Assembly (NCBI GenBank): GCA_023254755.1
Contig: JALRKU010000442.1
Coordinates: 1 to 12,299, forward strand
Length of the DNA stretch: 12,299 nucleotides
DNA from: Aeromicrobium sp.
GTDB lineage: Bacteria; Actinomycetota; Actinomycetes; Propionibacteriales; Nocardioidaceae
Reading direction: 5' to 3'
The notes under the pieces are model-generated. The model worked only from the letters and a program-made list of their open reading frames with translations, did no database searches and was not told the DNA's origin. Shown one piece after another: positions 1 to 6,382 of this stretch. Position 1 is the first letter of the stretch. Each line of letters opens with the position of its first letter. The position numbers and the translations under genes were made by a program.

Positions 1-1186
1 GGTCGATGATCTCCGGGTTGGCGTCGAAGACCTGCAGGCCCTCGTAGTCGGTGACCGGCACGGTGAAGCGGCCGTCCTTGCCGACGGGCATCACCGCGGC
101 GATGCCCTCGCGGTCGGTGACCTCCTTGTCGACCTCGCCGAACGCGCCGGCGCTGTGCACGAGGCCGGTTCCGTCGGTCGTTGTGACGGCCTCGTCGGCC
201 GCGACGACGCGGAACGCCCTCCCGTGCTCGGCCGCGGCGTGATCGGCGAAGTAGGTGAACGGTGGTGCGTAGGTCAGCCCGACCAGGTCGGCGCCCGTAC
301 CGCGCCAGACCACCTCGGGCTCGTCGCCCAGCTCGCGGGCGTACGCGTCGAGACGGGCCTCGGCCAGGACCAGGCGCTCTCCGTCGTGGGCGACGGCCAC
401 GTAGTCGATGCCGGTCCCGACCATGACCGCCAGGTTCGACGGCAGGGTCCACGGCGTCGTGGTCCAGATCAGCAGCTTGGCGCCGTGGAGCTCGCCGTCG
501 CCGGTGATGCCGAAGCCGACCGTGACCGCGGGGTCCTGGCGGTTCTGGTACACGTCGTCGTCCATGCGCAGCTCGTGGTTCGACAGCGGCGTCTCGTCGT
601 TCCAGCAGTAGGGCAGGACGCGGAAGTCCTCGTACACCAGACCCTTGTCGTGCAGCTGCTTGAACGCCCAGATCACCGACTCCATGTACTCGGGGTTGAG
701 CGTGCGGTAGTCGTTCTCGAAGTCGACCCAGCGAGCCTGACGGGTGACGTACTCCTCCCACTCGCCGGTGTACTTCAGGACCGACTGGCGGCAGGCCTCG
801 TTGAACCTGTCGATGCCCATCTCGACGATCTCGTCGGTGGTCTTGATGCCGTTGAGGCGCATCGCCTCGAGCTCGGCGGGCAGGCCGTGGGTGTCCCAGC
901 CGAAGCGACGCTCGACCTTCTGCCCGCGCATCGTGCGGTACCGGGGCACGACGTCCTTGACGTAGCCGGTCAGCAGGTGGCCGTAGTGGGGCAGACCGTT
1001 CGCGAAGGGCGGTCCGTCGTAGAACACGAACTCCTCGGCACCCTCGCGGTTCGCGATCGACGCTCGGAAGGTGTCGTCGTCCTTCCAGTAGGCCAGCACG
1101 CGCTCCTCGATCTCGGGGAAGCGCGGGCTCGGCGCGACGCCCTGCGCGGGTGCGTCGGTACCGGTCTGTGCCTTGGGGTAGGTCAT
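1..1186 (-). CDS. ileS: Isoleucyl-tRNA synthetase, N-terminal part (cut by window edge)
   Basis: This cytoplasmic class I aminoacyl-tRNA synthetase charges tRNA-Ile with isoleucine. The 395 codons present cover the N-terminus, the first part of the Rossmann fold and much of the CP1 editing insertion. The signature DGPPFANGLPHYGH spans about residues 57-70, with HYGH at 67-70 as the HIGH motif. The editing-domain signature WTTTPWT is at 241-247. The wording around HYGH resembles the eukaryote-like (type 2) IleRS seen in many actinobacteria rather than the E. coli type; that subclass call is inference. The ATG at 1184-1186 is preceded by GAGAGAG with a 6-base spacer. A T-box leader lies directly upstream, so expression should rise when uncharged tRNA-Ile accumulates. 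The KMSKS region and C-terminus lie outside the window. Confidence 0.96.
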   Translation of the reverse strand, partial: MTYPKAQTGTDAPAQGVAPSPRFPEIEERVLAYWKDDDTFRASIANREGAEEFVFYDGPPFANGLPHYGHLLTGYVKDVVPRYRTMRGQKVERRFGWDTHGLPAELEAMRLNGIKTTDEIVEMGIDRFNEACRQSVLKYTGEWEEYVTRQARWVDFENDYRTLNPEYMESVIWAFKQLHDKGLVYEDFRVLPYCWNDETPLSNHELRMDDDVYQNRQDPAVTVGFGITGDGELHGAKLLIWTTTPWTLPSNLAVMVGTGIDYVAVAHDGERLVLAEARLDAYARELGDEPEVVWRGTGADLVGLTYAPPFTYFADHAAAEHGRAFRVVAADEAVTTTDGTGLVHSAGAFGEVDKEVTDREGIAAVMPVGKDGRFTVPVTDYEGLQVFDANPEIID

Positions 1187-1380
1187 CGGGTGCTCTCTCG
1201 TGTCGTCAACTCTCACGAGGACGACAGGAGCCGCGGTACCACCTCGCTTGCCACCCTGACGGGTGACCGCTTCGTGACGGCTGTGACGGGCCTGCCCGTC
1301 CGGTTCTAGTGAGGACCCTGGACTTCTGGAAGGGTCCGGTTCTTCCGGAGGCTCGCCGCTGATGACGGCTCGAACGCTGT
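1187..1380 (-). promoter_or_regulatory. T-box riboswitch leader of ileS (translational type)
   Basis: Read on the minus strand, the leader contains the T-box core TGGTACCGCG (1232-1241), whose TGGT can pair with the ACCA end of uncharged tRNA-Ile. A short stem GCCG/CGGC encloses TCATCAG, placing an isoleucine ATC specifier at 1361-1363, as in the ultrashort stem I of actinobacterial ileS T-boxes. A 7-bp hairpin GGACCCT/AGGGTCC and the conserved-looking ACTAGAACCGG follow. There is no U-tract terminator. Instead CTCGTG (1214-1219) can pair with CACGAG (1197-1202), which overlaps the GAGAGAG ribosome site (1193-1199). Control is therefore probably at translation initiation. The 5' limit is estimated from a possible -10. 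Confidence 0.92.
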
Positions 1381-1386
1381 GGCCCA

Positions 1387-1392
1387 AGCCTA
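1387..1392 (-). promoter_or_regulatory. Possible -10 element for ileS
   Basis: TAGGCT on the minus strand sits just upstream of the first T-box helix and fits the actinobacterial TANNNT -10 pattern. Transcription would start near 1380, giving a leader of about 190 bases. No convincing -35 is seen, so this is a positional inference only. Confidence 0.35.
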
Positions 1393-1440
1393 GCGCGGTG
1401 CCGGCCGGGTCGTTGCACGCCGGTGGGCTCGCGGCAGTGG

Positions 1441-2067
1441 TCAATCGCGTTCGGTGCTGCTCACGGGCTGGCGCAGGATGGTTCGCAGCCTCTCGGGGGC
1501 CACCCTGCGCGGGTCGCCGAGGTAGATCTCGTGGTGCTTGCCCAACAGGTGCAGCCCGTGCCGCGGGATGACGTCGTGGTGCAGCGTCGCGAGCACATCG
1601 GCCTCGTCGTCGTACGACCCGAGGTGCAGCGTCTGGACGCACCGGCCCTCGGTCAGTGACTCCAGGCGGATCGCGCCGAGGCGCGGCGGCGGATTCGCGG
1701 CACCCACCTTCTCGACGGCAGCCGCGAACATCGCGTGGTCGAGCCAGCCCGGCACCATCAGCATCATCGTCCAGTCCCAGTGCGACTTGTCGCGGGCCGT
1801 CGTGAAGACCGTCATGTCGTCGGCCCACCACAGGCCTTCGAGTGGTGGGACGACGTAGTCGCGGTCCAGTTCCCGCTTGCTGGCGAACTTCATCGCGTAG
1901 GCCAGCGGATACAGCGACTCGACCGCCTCGGTGTAGGCCGGGGAGACGTTGGGATCTCCGTGTCCGTCGATCATCAGGTACTGCAGCTCGGGGACGTCGA
2001 CGATGCGGAATTGGCCGACCCGCGCGCGGTAGGAGTCGATCGTCCTCTTGAAGTCGACCTTCTCCAT
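1441..2067 (-). CDS. GyrI-like small-molecule-binding domain protein
   Basis: The 208-aa protein looks like a stand-alone GyrI-like/AraC effector-binding fold. It opens with a substrate-like strand, IVDVPELQYLMIDGHGDPN (about residues 21-39). It then carries a Trp-rich centre (LWWADDMTVF, later HWDWTMMLMVPGWLD) and a late strand, VQTLHLGSYDDE, typical of this family. Such proteins bind small hydrophobic or cationic ligands, and some hydrolyse them; no DNA-binding domain is present. The ATG at 2067 was chosen over an upstream in-frame ATG (2169) because GAGGAG lies 5 bases before it and the family begins at this point. Transcription is divergent from the VOC gene. The stop is about 60 bases upstream of the ileS T-box, and no obvious terminator separates them. 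The ligand cannot be told from sequence. Confidence 0.85.
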   Translation of the reverse strand: MEKVDFKRTIDSYRARVGQFRIVDVPELQYLMIDGHGDPNVSPAYTEAVESLYPLAYAMKFASKRELDRDYVVPPLEGLWWADDMTVFTTARDKSHWDWTMMLMVPGWLDHAMFAAAVEKVGAANPPPRLGAIRLESLTEGRCVQTLHLGSYDDEADVLATLHHDVIPRHGLHLLGKHHEIYLGDPRRVAPERLRTILRQPVSSTERD

Positions 2068-2203
2068 TCCGACTCCTCGGCTCGTCTGCTCCTCGGCTGG
2101 CTGGAACGGCTCTCGCGATCCGTTCGGTGCCAGTCTGCCCTCCCGGACGTCGGCGGTGCTGGGCGCCACGGCGTCGTCGTCAGGACGTGTCGGTGGTCGT
2201 CTC

Positions 2204-2209
2204 TAGCGT
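2204..2209 (+). promoter_or_regulatory. -10 element of a probable leaderless transcript (VOC gene)
   Basis: TAGCGT matches TANNNT and ends 7 bases before the ATG at 2217, so transcription should begin at or next to the start codon. No Shine-Dalgarno sequence is needed or clearly present. The -35 is weak. Confidence 0.5.
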
Positions 2210-2216
2210 GGGGACC

Positions 2217-2564
2217 ATGGCGATCCGACCGATCATGGTGACCATCGACTGCTCCGATCCGGGAGCGCTGTCGGGCTGGTGGGCCGAGCGCACGGGTGCC
2301 CCGGTCGCCGCGGACTACGGGGAGTACGTCGTGCTGGGTCTCGACGGCCTGCACCTGGCGTTCCAGCAGGTGCCCGACCCCACGCCGGGCAAGAACAAGG
2401 CGCACCTGGACTTCCGCAGCGACGACCGCGCCGCTGACGTGGCCGCCTTCGTCGAGGCGGGTGCCGCCGTGGTCGCCGAGCACGCCGTTCCCGAGGGCCC
2501 CACCTGGACCGTGCTGGCCGATCCAGAGGGCAACCAGTTCTGCCTCGCCGACGCCCACGGGTAG
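2217..2564 (+). CDS. VOC-family (glyoxalase/bleomycin-resistance fold) protein
   Basis: This 115-aa single-domain protein has two betaalphabetabetabeta halves. The first contains the strand IMVTIDCSDPGALSGWW (about residues 6-22) and LHLAFQQVPDPTPGKNK. The second contains KAHLDFRSDD and ends with TVLADPEGNQFCLAD, the usual DPEGN closing motif of the glyoxalase-like family. Metal-binding His and Glu positions are partly kept, but substrate cannot be inferred; many such proteins in actinobacteria are uncharacterised. The ATG at 2217 was preferred over an upstream in-frame start at 2127 because homology begins there and a -10 hexamer lies 7 bases upstream. The next gene, on the same strand, starts 33 bases after the stop and may be co-transcribed or have its own start. 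Confidence 0.88.
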   Translation: MAIRPIMVTIDCSDPGALSGWWAERTGAPVAADYGEYVVLGLDGLHLAFQQVPDPTPGKNKAHLDFRSDDRAADVAAFVEAGAAVVAEHAVPEGPTWTVLADPEGNQFCLADAHG

Positions 2565-2597
2565 GACGCCGCCCTCCTTCGGGTCCACCATGGAGCG

Positions 2598-3137
2598 ATG
2601 AGTGACATGTGGGTGGACCCTCGGCACGATCCCCGCGACACCGGCGCGGTGCTGAGGGGTGAGCGTGCCGTGCTGCTCGACTACCTGACGCACTTCCGCA
2701 TGACGTTCGAGATGAAGTGCGAGGGCCTCGACGCCGAGCAGCTGGCTCGACGCTCGGTGGAGCCGTCGTCGATGTCGCTGCTCGGGCTGGTGCGTCACCT
2801 GGCTGCCGTCGAGCACTCGTGGTTCCGCCGCGTCATGCAGCGCAACCTCGACCTGCCCAAGCTGTGGAGCAAGGACGAGCGGCGCGACGCGGACTTCGAC
2901 GACGCCGTGGCCGACGACGCGATGGTCGCCGAGGCGTGGGAGGCCTGGCGCGTCGAGGTCGACCACGCCCAGGCGTTCGTCGACTCCGCGGCGTCGTTCG
3001 ACGTCCTCGGATCCCTCGGTGACGGCGAGGAGATCGAGTTGCGCGAGGTGCTGGTGCACCTCATCGAGGAGTACGCCCGGCACTGCGGCCACGCCGATCT
3101 GCTCCGCGAGCGCATCGACGGACGCACCGGGCAGTGA
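2598..3137 (+). CDS. DinB-family / DUF664 protein
   Basis: The 179-aa four-helix-bundle protein belongs to the DinB/DUF664 group, which includes mycothiol- and bacillithiol-dependent metalloenzymes. Visible evidence is a long N-terminal helical region (GERAVLLDYLTHFRMTFE), the central signature SLLGLVRHLAAVEHSWFRR with His67 and His73, and the closing HCGHADLLRERIDG with His162 and His165, which would complete the metal-binding triad. The closing RIDG is typical of actinobacterial members. Mycothiol is the expected thiol in such a host, so a mycothiol-linked transferase or isomerase role is possible but not shown. The start is the ATG at 2598, just after GGAG at a short spacing. The hexamer CACCAT, 6 bases upstream, raises the alternative of a leaderless transcript. 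It is convergent with the SRPBCC gene, with only 16 bases between stops. Confidence 0.88.
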   Translation: MSDMWVDPRHDPRDTGAVLRGERAVLLDYLTHFRMTFEMKCEGLDAEQLARRSVEPSSMSLLGLVRHLAAVEHSWFRRVMQRNLDLPKLWSKDERRDADFDDAVADDAMVAEAWEAWRVEVDHAQAFVDSAASFDVLGSLGDGEEIELREVLVHLIEEYARHCGHADLLRERIDGRTGQ

Positions 3138-3153
3138 GCCGATTGGCCGGCGA

Positions 3154-3594
3154 TCAGGACTCGGCGAGTGCCTTGAGGCGCGCGATCGACGCGAGGAGGT
3201 TGTCGGCGGTGGTGCTCCTGGCGCGGTCGAGGCGCGACGCGTCGGTCAGCTCGGTCCAGTCGTAGATGTGGGTCACCCGGCACCGGAGCGCGTCGACGGG
3301 CTCGACGTCCCACTGCCACTTGTGCCCGGGCTGCGGCTCGTCGACCGGACTGGGTCGCCACGCGATCCTGCGGCCCTCGGTGAACGCGACGACGTGGTTC
3401 TGCCGCACCATGCCGCTGGTGTTGGTCATCTCGAAGACGTCGCCGGCCGCGGTGACTCGAGGCGACGTCGACGCCGAGAGGTTGTCGTTGCCGTCCCACT
3501 CGGGCTGGCGCGCCGGGTCGGCGATCAGCGCGAACACCTCGGCTGCCGGCGCGGCGACCTCGGCGGAGGCGGACACGACGCGGATCTCGTCCAT
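3154..3594 (-). CDS. SRPBCC-family (polyketide cyclase/dehydrase-like) protein
   Basis: The 146-aa protein has a START/Bet v1-like fold. It opens with VVSASAEVAAPAAEVFALIAD (the beta1-alpha1 unit, about residues 6-26), followed by PARQPEWDG, a common signature of this family. It continues with alternating strands such as VFEMTNTSG, VVAFTEGRRIAWR and CRVTHIYDW, and a long C-terminal helix. These proteins hold hydrophobic ligands in a cavity; the particular ligand is not evident. The start at 3594 has a G-rich run just upstream (GGGGG), which may act as a ribosome site. Alternatively, TTTCCT 7 bases upstream is a poor -10. It is divergent from the 85-aa gene, with only 46 bases between starts, so the two promoters must overlap. 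Confidence 0.87.
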   Translation of the reverse strand: MDEIRVVSASAEVAAPAAEVFALIADPARQPEWDGNDNLSASTSPRVTAAGDVFEMTNTSGMVRQNHVVAFTEGRRIAWRPSPVDEPQPGHKWQWDVEPVDALRCRVTHIYDWTELTDASRLDRARSTTADNLLASIARLKALAES

Positions 3595-3628
3595 GGCCCC
3601 CAGGAAAGCAGGTCCGCGCGTCCCGGCC

Positions 3629-3634
3629 TAGGTT
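3629..3634 (+). promoter_or_regulatory. -10 element of a probable leaderless transcript (85-aa gene)
   Basis: TAGGTT fits TANNNT and ends 6 bases before the GTG at 3641. That spacing puts transcription start at or next to the GTG itself. No Shine-Dalgarno sequence is seen. Confidence 0.5.
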
Positions 3635-3640
3635 GGTGAC

Positions 3641-3898
3641 GTGCCCGAGCCGTCCGAGATCTTCGTCCCCGCCGTCGCGGTGCCGCCGATCGTCGAGGCC
3701 CGCCTGGCCGCCGGGTGGACGCTGCTGGAGGTGGCGGGATTCCGCGTCTCGGAGGGCGACACCTCACCCGACCCCGCGCTGGTCACCGACCTCGGCGCGG
3801 ACGGCACGACCGACCCGGTCGTCGCGGTCACGTCGACCGCCGCGTGGCCGTCGGCTCCGGACCTGTTCGCCCGGGTCCGGTTCGCTCCGCCCGCCTGA
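3641..3898 (+). CDS. Small protein of unknown function (85 aa)
   Basis: I do not recognise a family. The reading frame starts with GTG and encodes an acidic, Pro/Ala/Val-rich soluble protein without Cys or His. No signal peptide or membrane segment is visible. The first third (residues about 7-33) could form a strand and a helix (FVPAVAVPPIVEARLAAGWTLLEVAGF), and the tail ends in FARVRFAPPA. Support for its being real comes from the -10 hexamer ending 6 bases before the GTG and from the gap it fills between two minus-strand genes, with no overlap of either. Its codons have the strong third-position GC of the neighbours. It could still be a chance frame. Confidence 0.6.
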   Translation: MPEPSEIFVPAVAVPPIVEARLAAGWTLLEVAGFRVSEGDTSPDPALVTDLGADGTTDPVVAVTSTAAWPSAPDLFARVRFAPPA

Positions 3899-4010
3899 CG
3901 GGCATCCTCGCCGGTGGTCCTCGCACCGTCCGGAGCGGCAGTGGGTGCGTCAGCCACCGACGTCGTGGACGAAGGGTGCGCAAGTCACCGCCCGACGCTG
4001 CGGGGGAGTC

Positions 4011-5525
4011 TCACGAACCGAGGTGGTCGCGCACCGTCGCGAGGGTGTCGGCCTCCGTGGCCGGCTTGTCGTCGCGGTAGCGGACGACGCGGGCGAAGCG
4101 GAGGGCGACGCCGCCCGGGTAGCGGGTGGACCGCTGGACGCCGTCGAAGGCGATCTCGACGACCTGCTCGGGTCGGACGGTGACGACGTGGCCGTCGTCG
4201 ACCATCTGGAGCTCGCGGAACCGCTCGGTCTGCCAGGCCAGCATCTCATCGGTCATGCCCTTGAAGGTCTTGCCGAGCATGACGAAGCCGTCGCCGTCGC
4301 GTGCGCCGAGATGGATGTCGGAGAGCGTGCCACGGCGACGGCCCGATCCGCGCTCGACCGCCAGCACGACGAGATCGAGGGTGTGGACGGGCTTGACCTT
4401 GACCCAGGCGGCCCCGCGGCGGCCTGCGGCGTAGGGCGCGTCGAGATCCTTGACGACGACCCCCTCCTGGCCGAGCTCGAGCGCACCAGCGGCGAAGGTC
4501 TCGGCCTCGTCGACGTCGGCGGTGACCAGTCGGCGGACCAGGTGCGCGCGAGGGACGAGCGCGTCGAGGGCCGCCAGTCGCTCGTGTCCGGGGGAGTCGA
4601 CCAGGTCGCGGCCGTCGACGTGGAGCAGGTCGAAGAAGAACGGGGTGAGCGCGACTCCGTCGGCCGAGGCCGTGCGCGACGACGTCTCCTGGAACGGCCG
4701 GGGTCGGCCGTCGGGACCGAGCGCCAGGACCTCGCCGTCGAGGACCAGATCGGTGGCCGGCAGGGCGCGGACCACCTCGACGACCTCGGGCAGGCGGGCG
4801 GTGACGTCGTCGAGGGACCGCGTGGCGACGAGGACGTCGTCGCCGCGCCGGTGCACCTGCACCCGGATGCCGTCGAGCTTGGTGTCGATCGCGACCGCAC
4901 GATCACCCACGCCGGCCATCGCCGCCTCGACCGACGCAGCGCTGGACGCGAGCATCGGCAGCACGGGGCGCCCGACCTCGAGGCGGAAGGTCGCGAGCGC
5001 GTCGACCCCGCCGCAGAGCGCGGCCTGGGCGATCGCGACGGTGGAGCCGGCCATCATGGCGGCGCGACGCACGGCCGCCAGCGGCACGTCGCCCGCCGCG
5101 GCCAGGCCCTCCTGGACCAGCGAGTCGAGGGCCCCCTGGCGCACCTCGCCGGTGACGAGGCCCCGAAGCCACTGCTGCTCGTCGGCGATCGCCGCACCGA
5201 ACAGCTCGGTGACCGCTGCCGCCCGTGCGGCCTGCGACCCGGCTCCGGCGAGCGCTGCGATCCGGTCGAGCGCCGCGTGCACCTCGACGACGTCGAGGGA
5301 CGGCGCGGTCGCAGGGACCGGCAGCGACTGCAGCGACCGCCAGCCCAGGCCCGTGCGGCGCTGCAGCAGCGAGCCGGCGAGGTAGGCCGTGACGACCCGG
5401 ACCTCGAGCGGGTCGGCGGAGCGCACCCGCGACAGCAGCCCGGCGAGTGCCGCGACCTTCGCCTTGCGAGAACGCGTCGCCGCCACCTCCGCGGAGGTGG
5501 CGACGACGTCGGCCAGCGCGATCAT
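4011..5525 (-). CDS. ligB: ATP-dependent DNA ligase, LigB type
   Basis: This ligase seals nicks in DNA using ATP. At 504 aa it matches the length and domain order of mycobacterial LigB. An N-terminal DNA-binding domain opens with MIALADVVATSAEVAATRSR. The adenylation domain has its AMP-accepting lysine at about residue 216 in DTKLDGIRV (KxDG). The remaining nucleotidyltransferase motifs include DLVLDGEVLAL, FFFDLLHVDG, EGVVVKD and WVKVKPVHTLDLVVLAVE. The C-terminal OB fold has the closing motif GVALRFARVVRYRDDK. The start at 5525 aligns with the family; upstream in-frame starts to 5663 would add an Arg-rich leader not expected here. Chromosome replication in such bacteria uses the NAD+-dependent LigA, so LigB is probably an accessory repair ligase. 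It is divergent from the NAD operon. Confidence 0.95.
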   Translation of the reverse strand: MIALADVVATSAEVAATRSRKAKVAALAGLLSRVRSADPLEVRVVTAYLAGSLLQRRTGLGWRSLQSLPVPATAPSLDVVEVHAALDRIAALAGAGSQAARAAAVTELFGAAIADEQQWLRGLVTGEVRQGALDSLVQEGLAAAGDVPLAAVRRAAMMAGSTVAIAQAALCGGVDALATFRLEVGRPVLPMLASSAASVEAAMAGVGDRAVAIDTKLDGIRVQVHRRGDDVLVATRSLDDVTARLPEVVEVVRALPATDLVLDGEVLALGPDGRPRPFQETSSRTASADGVALTPFFFDLLHVDGRDLVDSPGHERLAALDALVPRAHLVRRLVTADVDEAETFAAGALELGQEGVVVKDLDAPYAAGRRGAAWVKVKPVHTLDLVVLAVERGSGRRRGTLSDIHLGARDGDGFVMLGKTFKGMTDEMLAWQTERFRELQMVDDGHVVTVRPEQVVEIAFDGVQRSTRYPGGVALRFARVVRYRDDKPATEADTLATVRDHLGS

Positions 5526-5644
5526 GTCCCCATCGTCGGTGACGGCACCGACACGAGCGACCCGACGATCGCAGGCCGCCGTCACGGCCGCCCGCGGATC
5601 GGTCCGCGCTGCGCAGACGCGAGAGGCGCCAGAATCTCGGCCGC

Positions 5645-5665
5645 TTAGTGTTGACCTGACCATAA
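5645..5665. promoter_or_regulatory. Candidate NrtR operator
   Basis: A 21-base imperfect palindrome of the form TTA-nn-GT-n7-AC-nn-TAA overlaps the -35 of the nrtR promoter, where a repressor would block RNA polymerase. NrtR sites in other bacteria are palindromes of about this length. The motif TTAGTGT also recurs as a direct copy at 5673-5679, across the -10. Assignment to NrtR rests on position and symmetry only. Confidence 0.4.
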
Positions 5666-5679
5666 GAGGGGGTTAGTGT
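5651..5679 (+). promoter_or_regulatory. Promoter of the nrtR-nadABC operon
   Basis: TTGACC (5651-5656) and TAGTGT (5674-5679) are separated by exactly 17 bases, the best sigma-70/SigA-like promoter in the window. Transcription would begin near 5686, giving a short leader that includes the strong ribosome site AAGGAGG (5692-5698). Confidence 0.7.
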
Positions 5680-5704
5680 CAGAAGCACCAGAAGGAGGTG
5701 CGTG

Positions 5705-6382
5705 GTGCTGCAGACGGATCAGAAGGTCTCGCTCGCGGTGTCGACCGTCGTGTTCGCGCTGCGTCCGCATCCCACCACCGGGCGCATGACGCTCTGGCTC
5801 CCGCTGGTGCGCCGCATCCGCGAGCCGTACGAGGGTCGATGGGCCCTGCCCGGCGGTCCGCTGGAGCCCGACGAGGACCTCGCGGCCAGCGCGCAGCACA
5901 CCCTCGAGCGCACCACCGGCCTCACGCCGCGCTACCTCGAGCAGCTGTACTCCTTCGGCGCGGTCGACCGGTCGTCGGTGGCCGACCGCGACGGTCGGGT
6001 CGTGTCGATCGTCTACTGGGCCCTCACCCGCCCCGAGGAGATGGCGCGAGCCATCGACGGCGAGAACGTCGAGTGGTTCGTGGCCGACGACGTGAGCGGT
6101 CTGGCGTTCGACCACGACCAGATCGTCCGGTACGCGCTCGACCGCCTGCGCGCCAAGATCACCTACAGCCCCATCGCGCACGCGTTCTGCGACGACGAGT
6201 TCACGCTCGCCGAGCTGCGTGAGGTCCACGAGGCCGTGCGCGGCTGCCGCTTCGACCCCGCCAACTTCCGCCGTCAGGCGCTCGCCTCGGGCTGGTTCGA
6301 GCCCACGGGCCGCAGCGTCCAGGGCACGAGCCACCGACCCCCGGCGCTCTACCGCTTCCGTCCGTCCGAGGAGACGTCATGA
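5705..6382 (+). CDS. nrtR: NrtR: Nudix-related transcriptional regulator of NAD biosynthesis
   Basis: This regulator has an N-terminal Nudix-like sensor domain (about residues 8-150) and a C-terminal winged-helix domain (about 155-225, from KITYSPIAHAFCDDEFTLAEL to PPALYRFRP). The Nudix box region (GGPLEPDEDLAASAQHTLER, then TTGL) keeps the G-x5-E start and the final G-L. It has lost the catalytic REUxEE acidic residues (it reads HTLERT), so it is expected to bind an NAD-related ligand such as ADP-ribose rather than hydrolyse it. Two adjacent GTG codons are possible starts (5702 and 5705). I chose 5705 because it lies 6 bases after GGAGG, whereas 5702 is only 3 bases away. The stop overlaps the nadA start (ATGA), so it is the first gene of the NAD operon and probably represses itself together with nadABC. 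Confidence 0.92.
   Translation: MLQTDQKVSLAVSTVVFALRPHPTTGRMTLWLPLVRRIREPYEGRWALPGGPLEPDEDLAASAQHTLERTTGLTPRYLEQLYSFGAVDRSSVADRDGRVVSIVYWALTRPEEMARAIDGENVEWFVADDVSGLAFDHDQIVRYALDRLRAKITYSPIAHAFCDDEFTLAELREVHEAVRGCRFDPANFRRQALASGWFEPTGRSVQGTSHRPPALYRFRPSEETS

Noticed and set aside
155..1309. A 384-codon plus-strand open frame
   Set aside because: It is antisense to ileS and runs through the T-box leader. The minus strand has clear IleRS motifs, so this is a frame kept open by high GC.
2073..2098. Two copies of CTCCTCGGCT 16 bases apart upstream of the GyrI-like gene
   Set aside because: One copy is simply the ribosome site region; two 10-base copies in high-GC DNA are not convincing as a regulatory repeat.
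3899..4010. Terminator between the convergent 85-aa gene and ligB
   Set aside because: Only short, imperfect inverted repeats without a U-run were seen in this 112-base gap.
3633..5648. A 671-codon plus-strand open frame, the joint-longest in the window
   Set aside because: It is antisense to ligB and overlaps the 85-aa gene; its product is low-complexity Arg/Gly/Asp-rich with no family features.
5526..5663. N-terminal extension of ligB to the ATG at 5663
   Set aside because: It would add 46 Arg/Ala-rich residues absent from LigB proteins and would place the start inside the nrtR promoter region.
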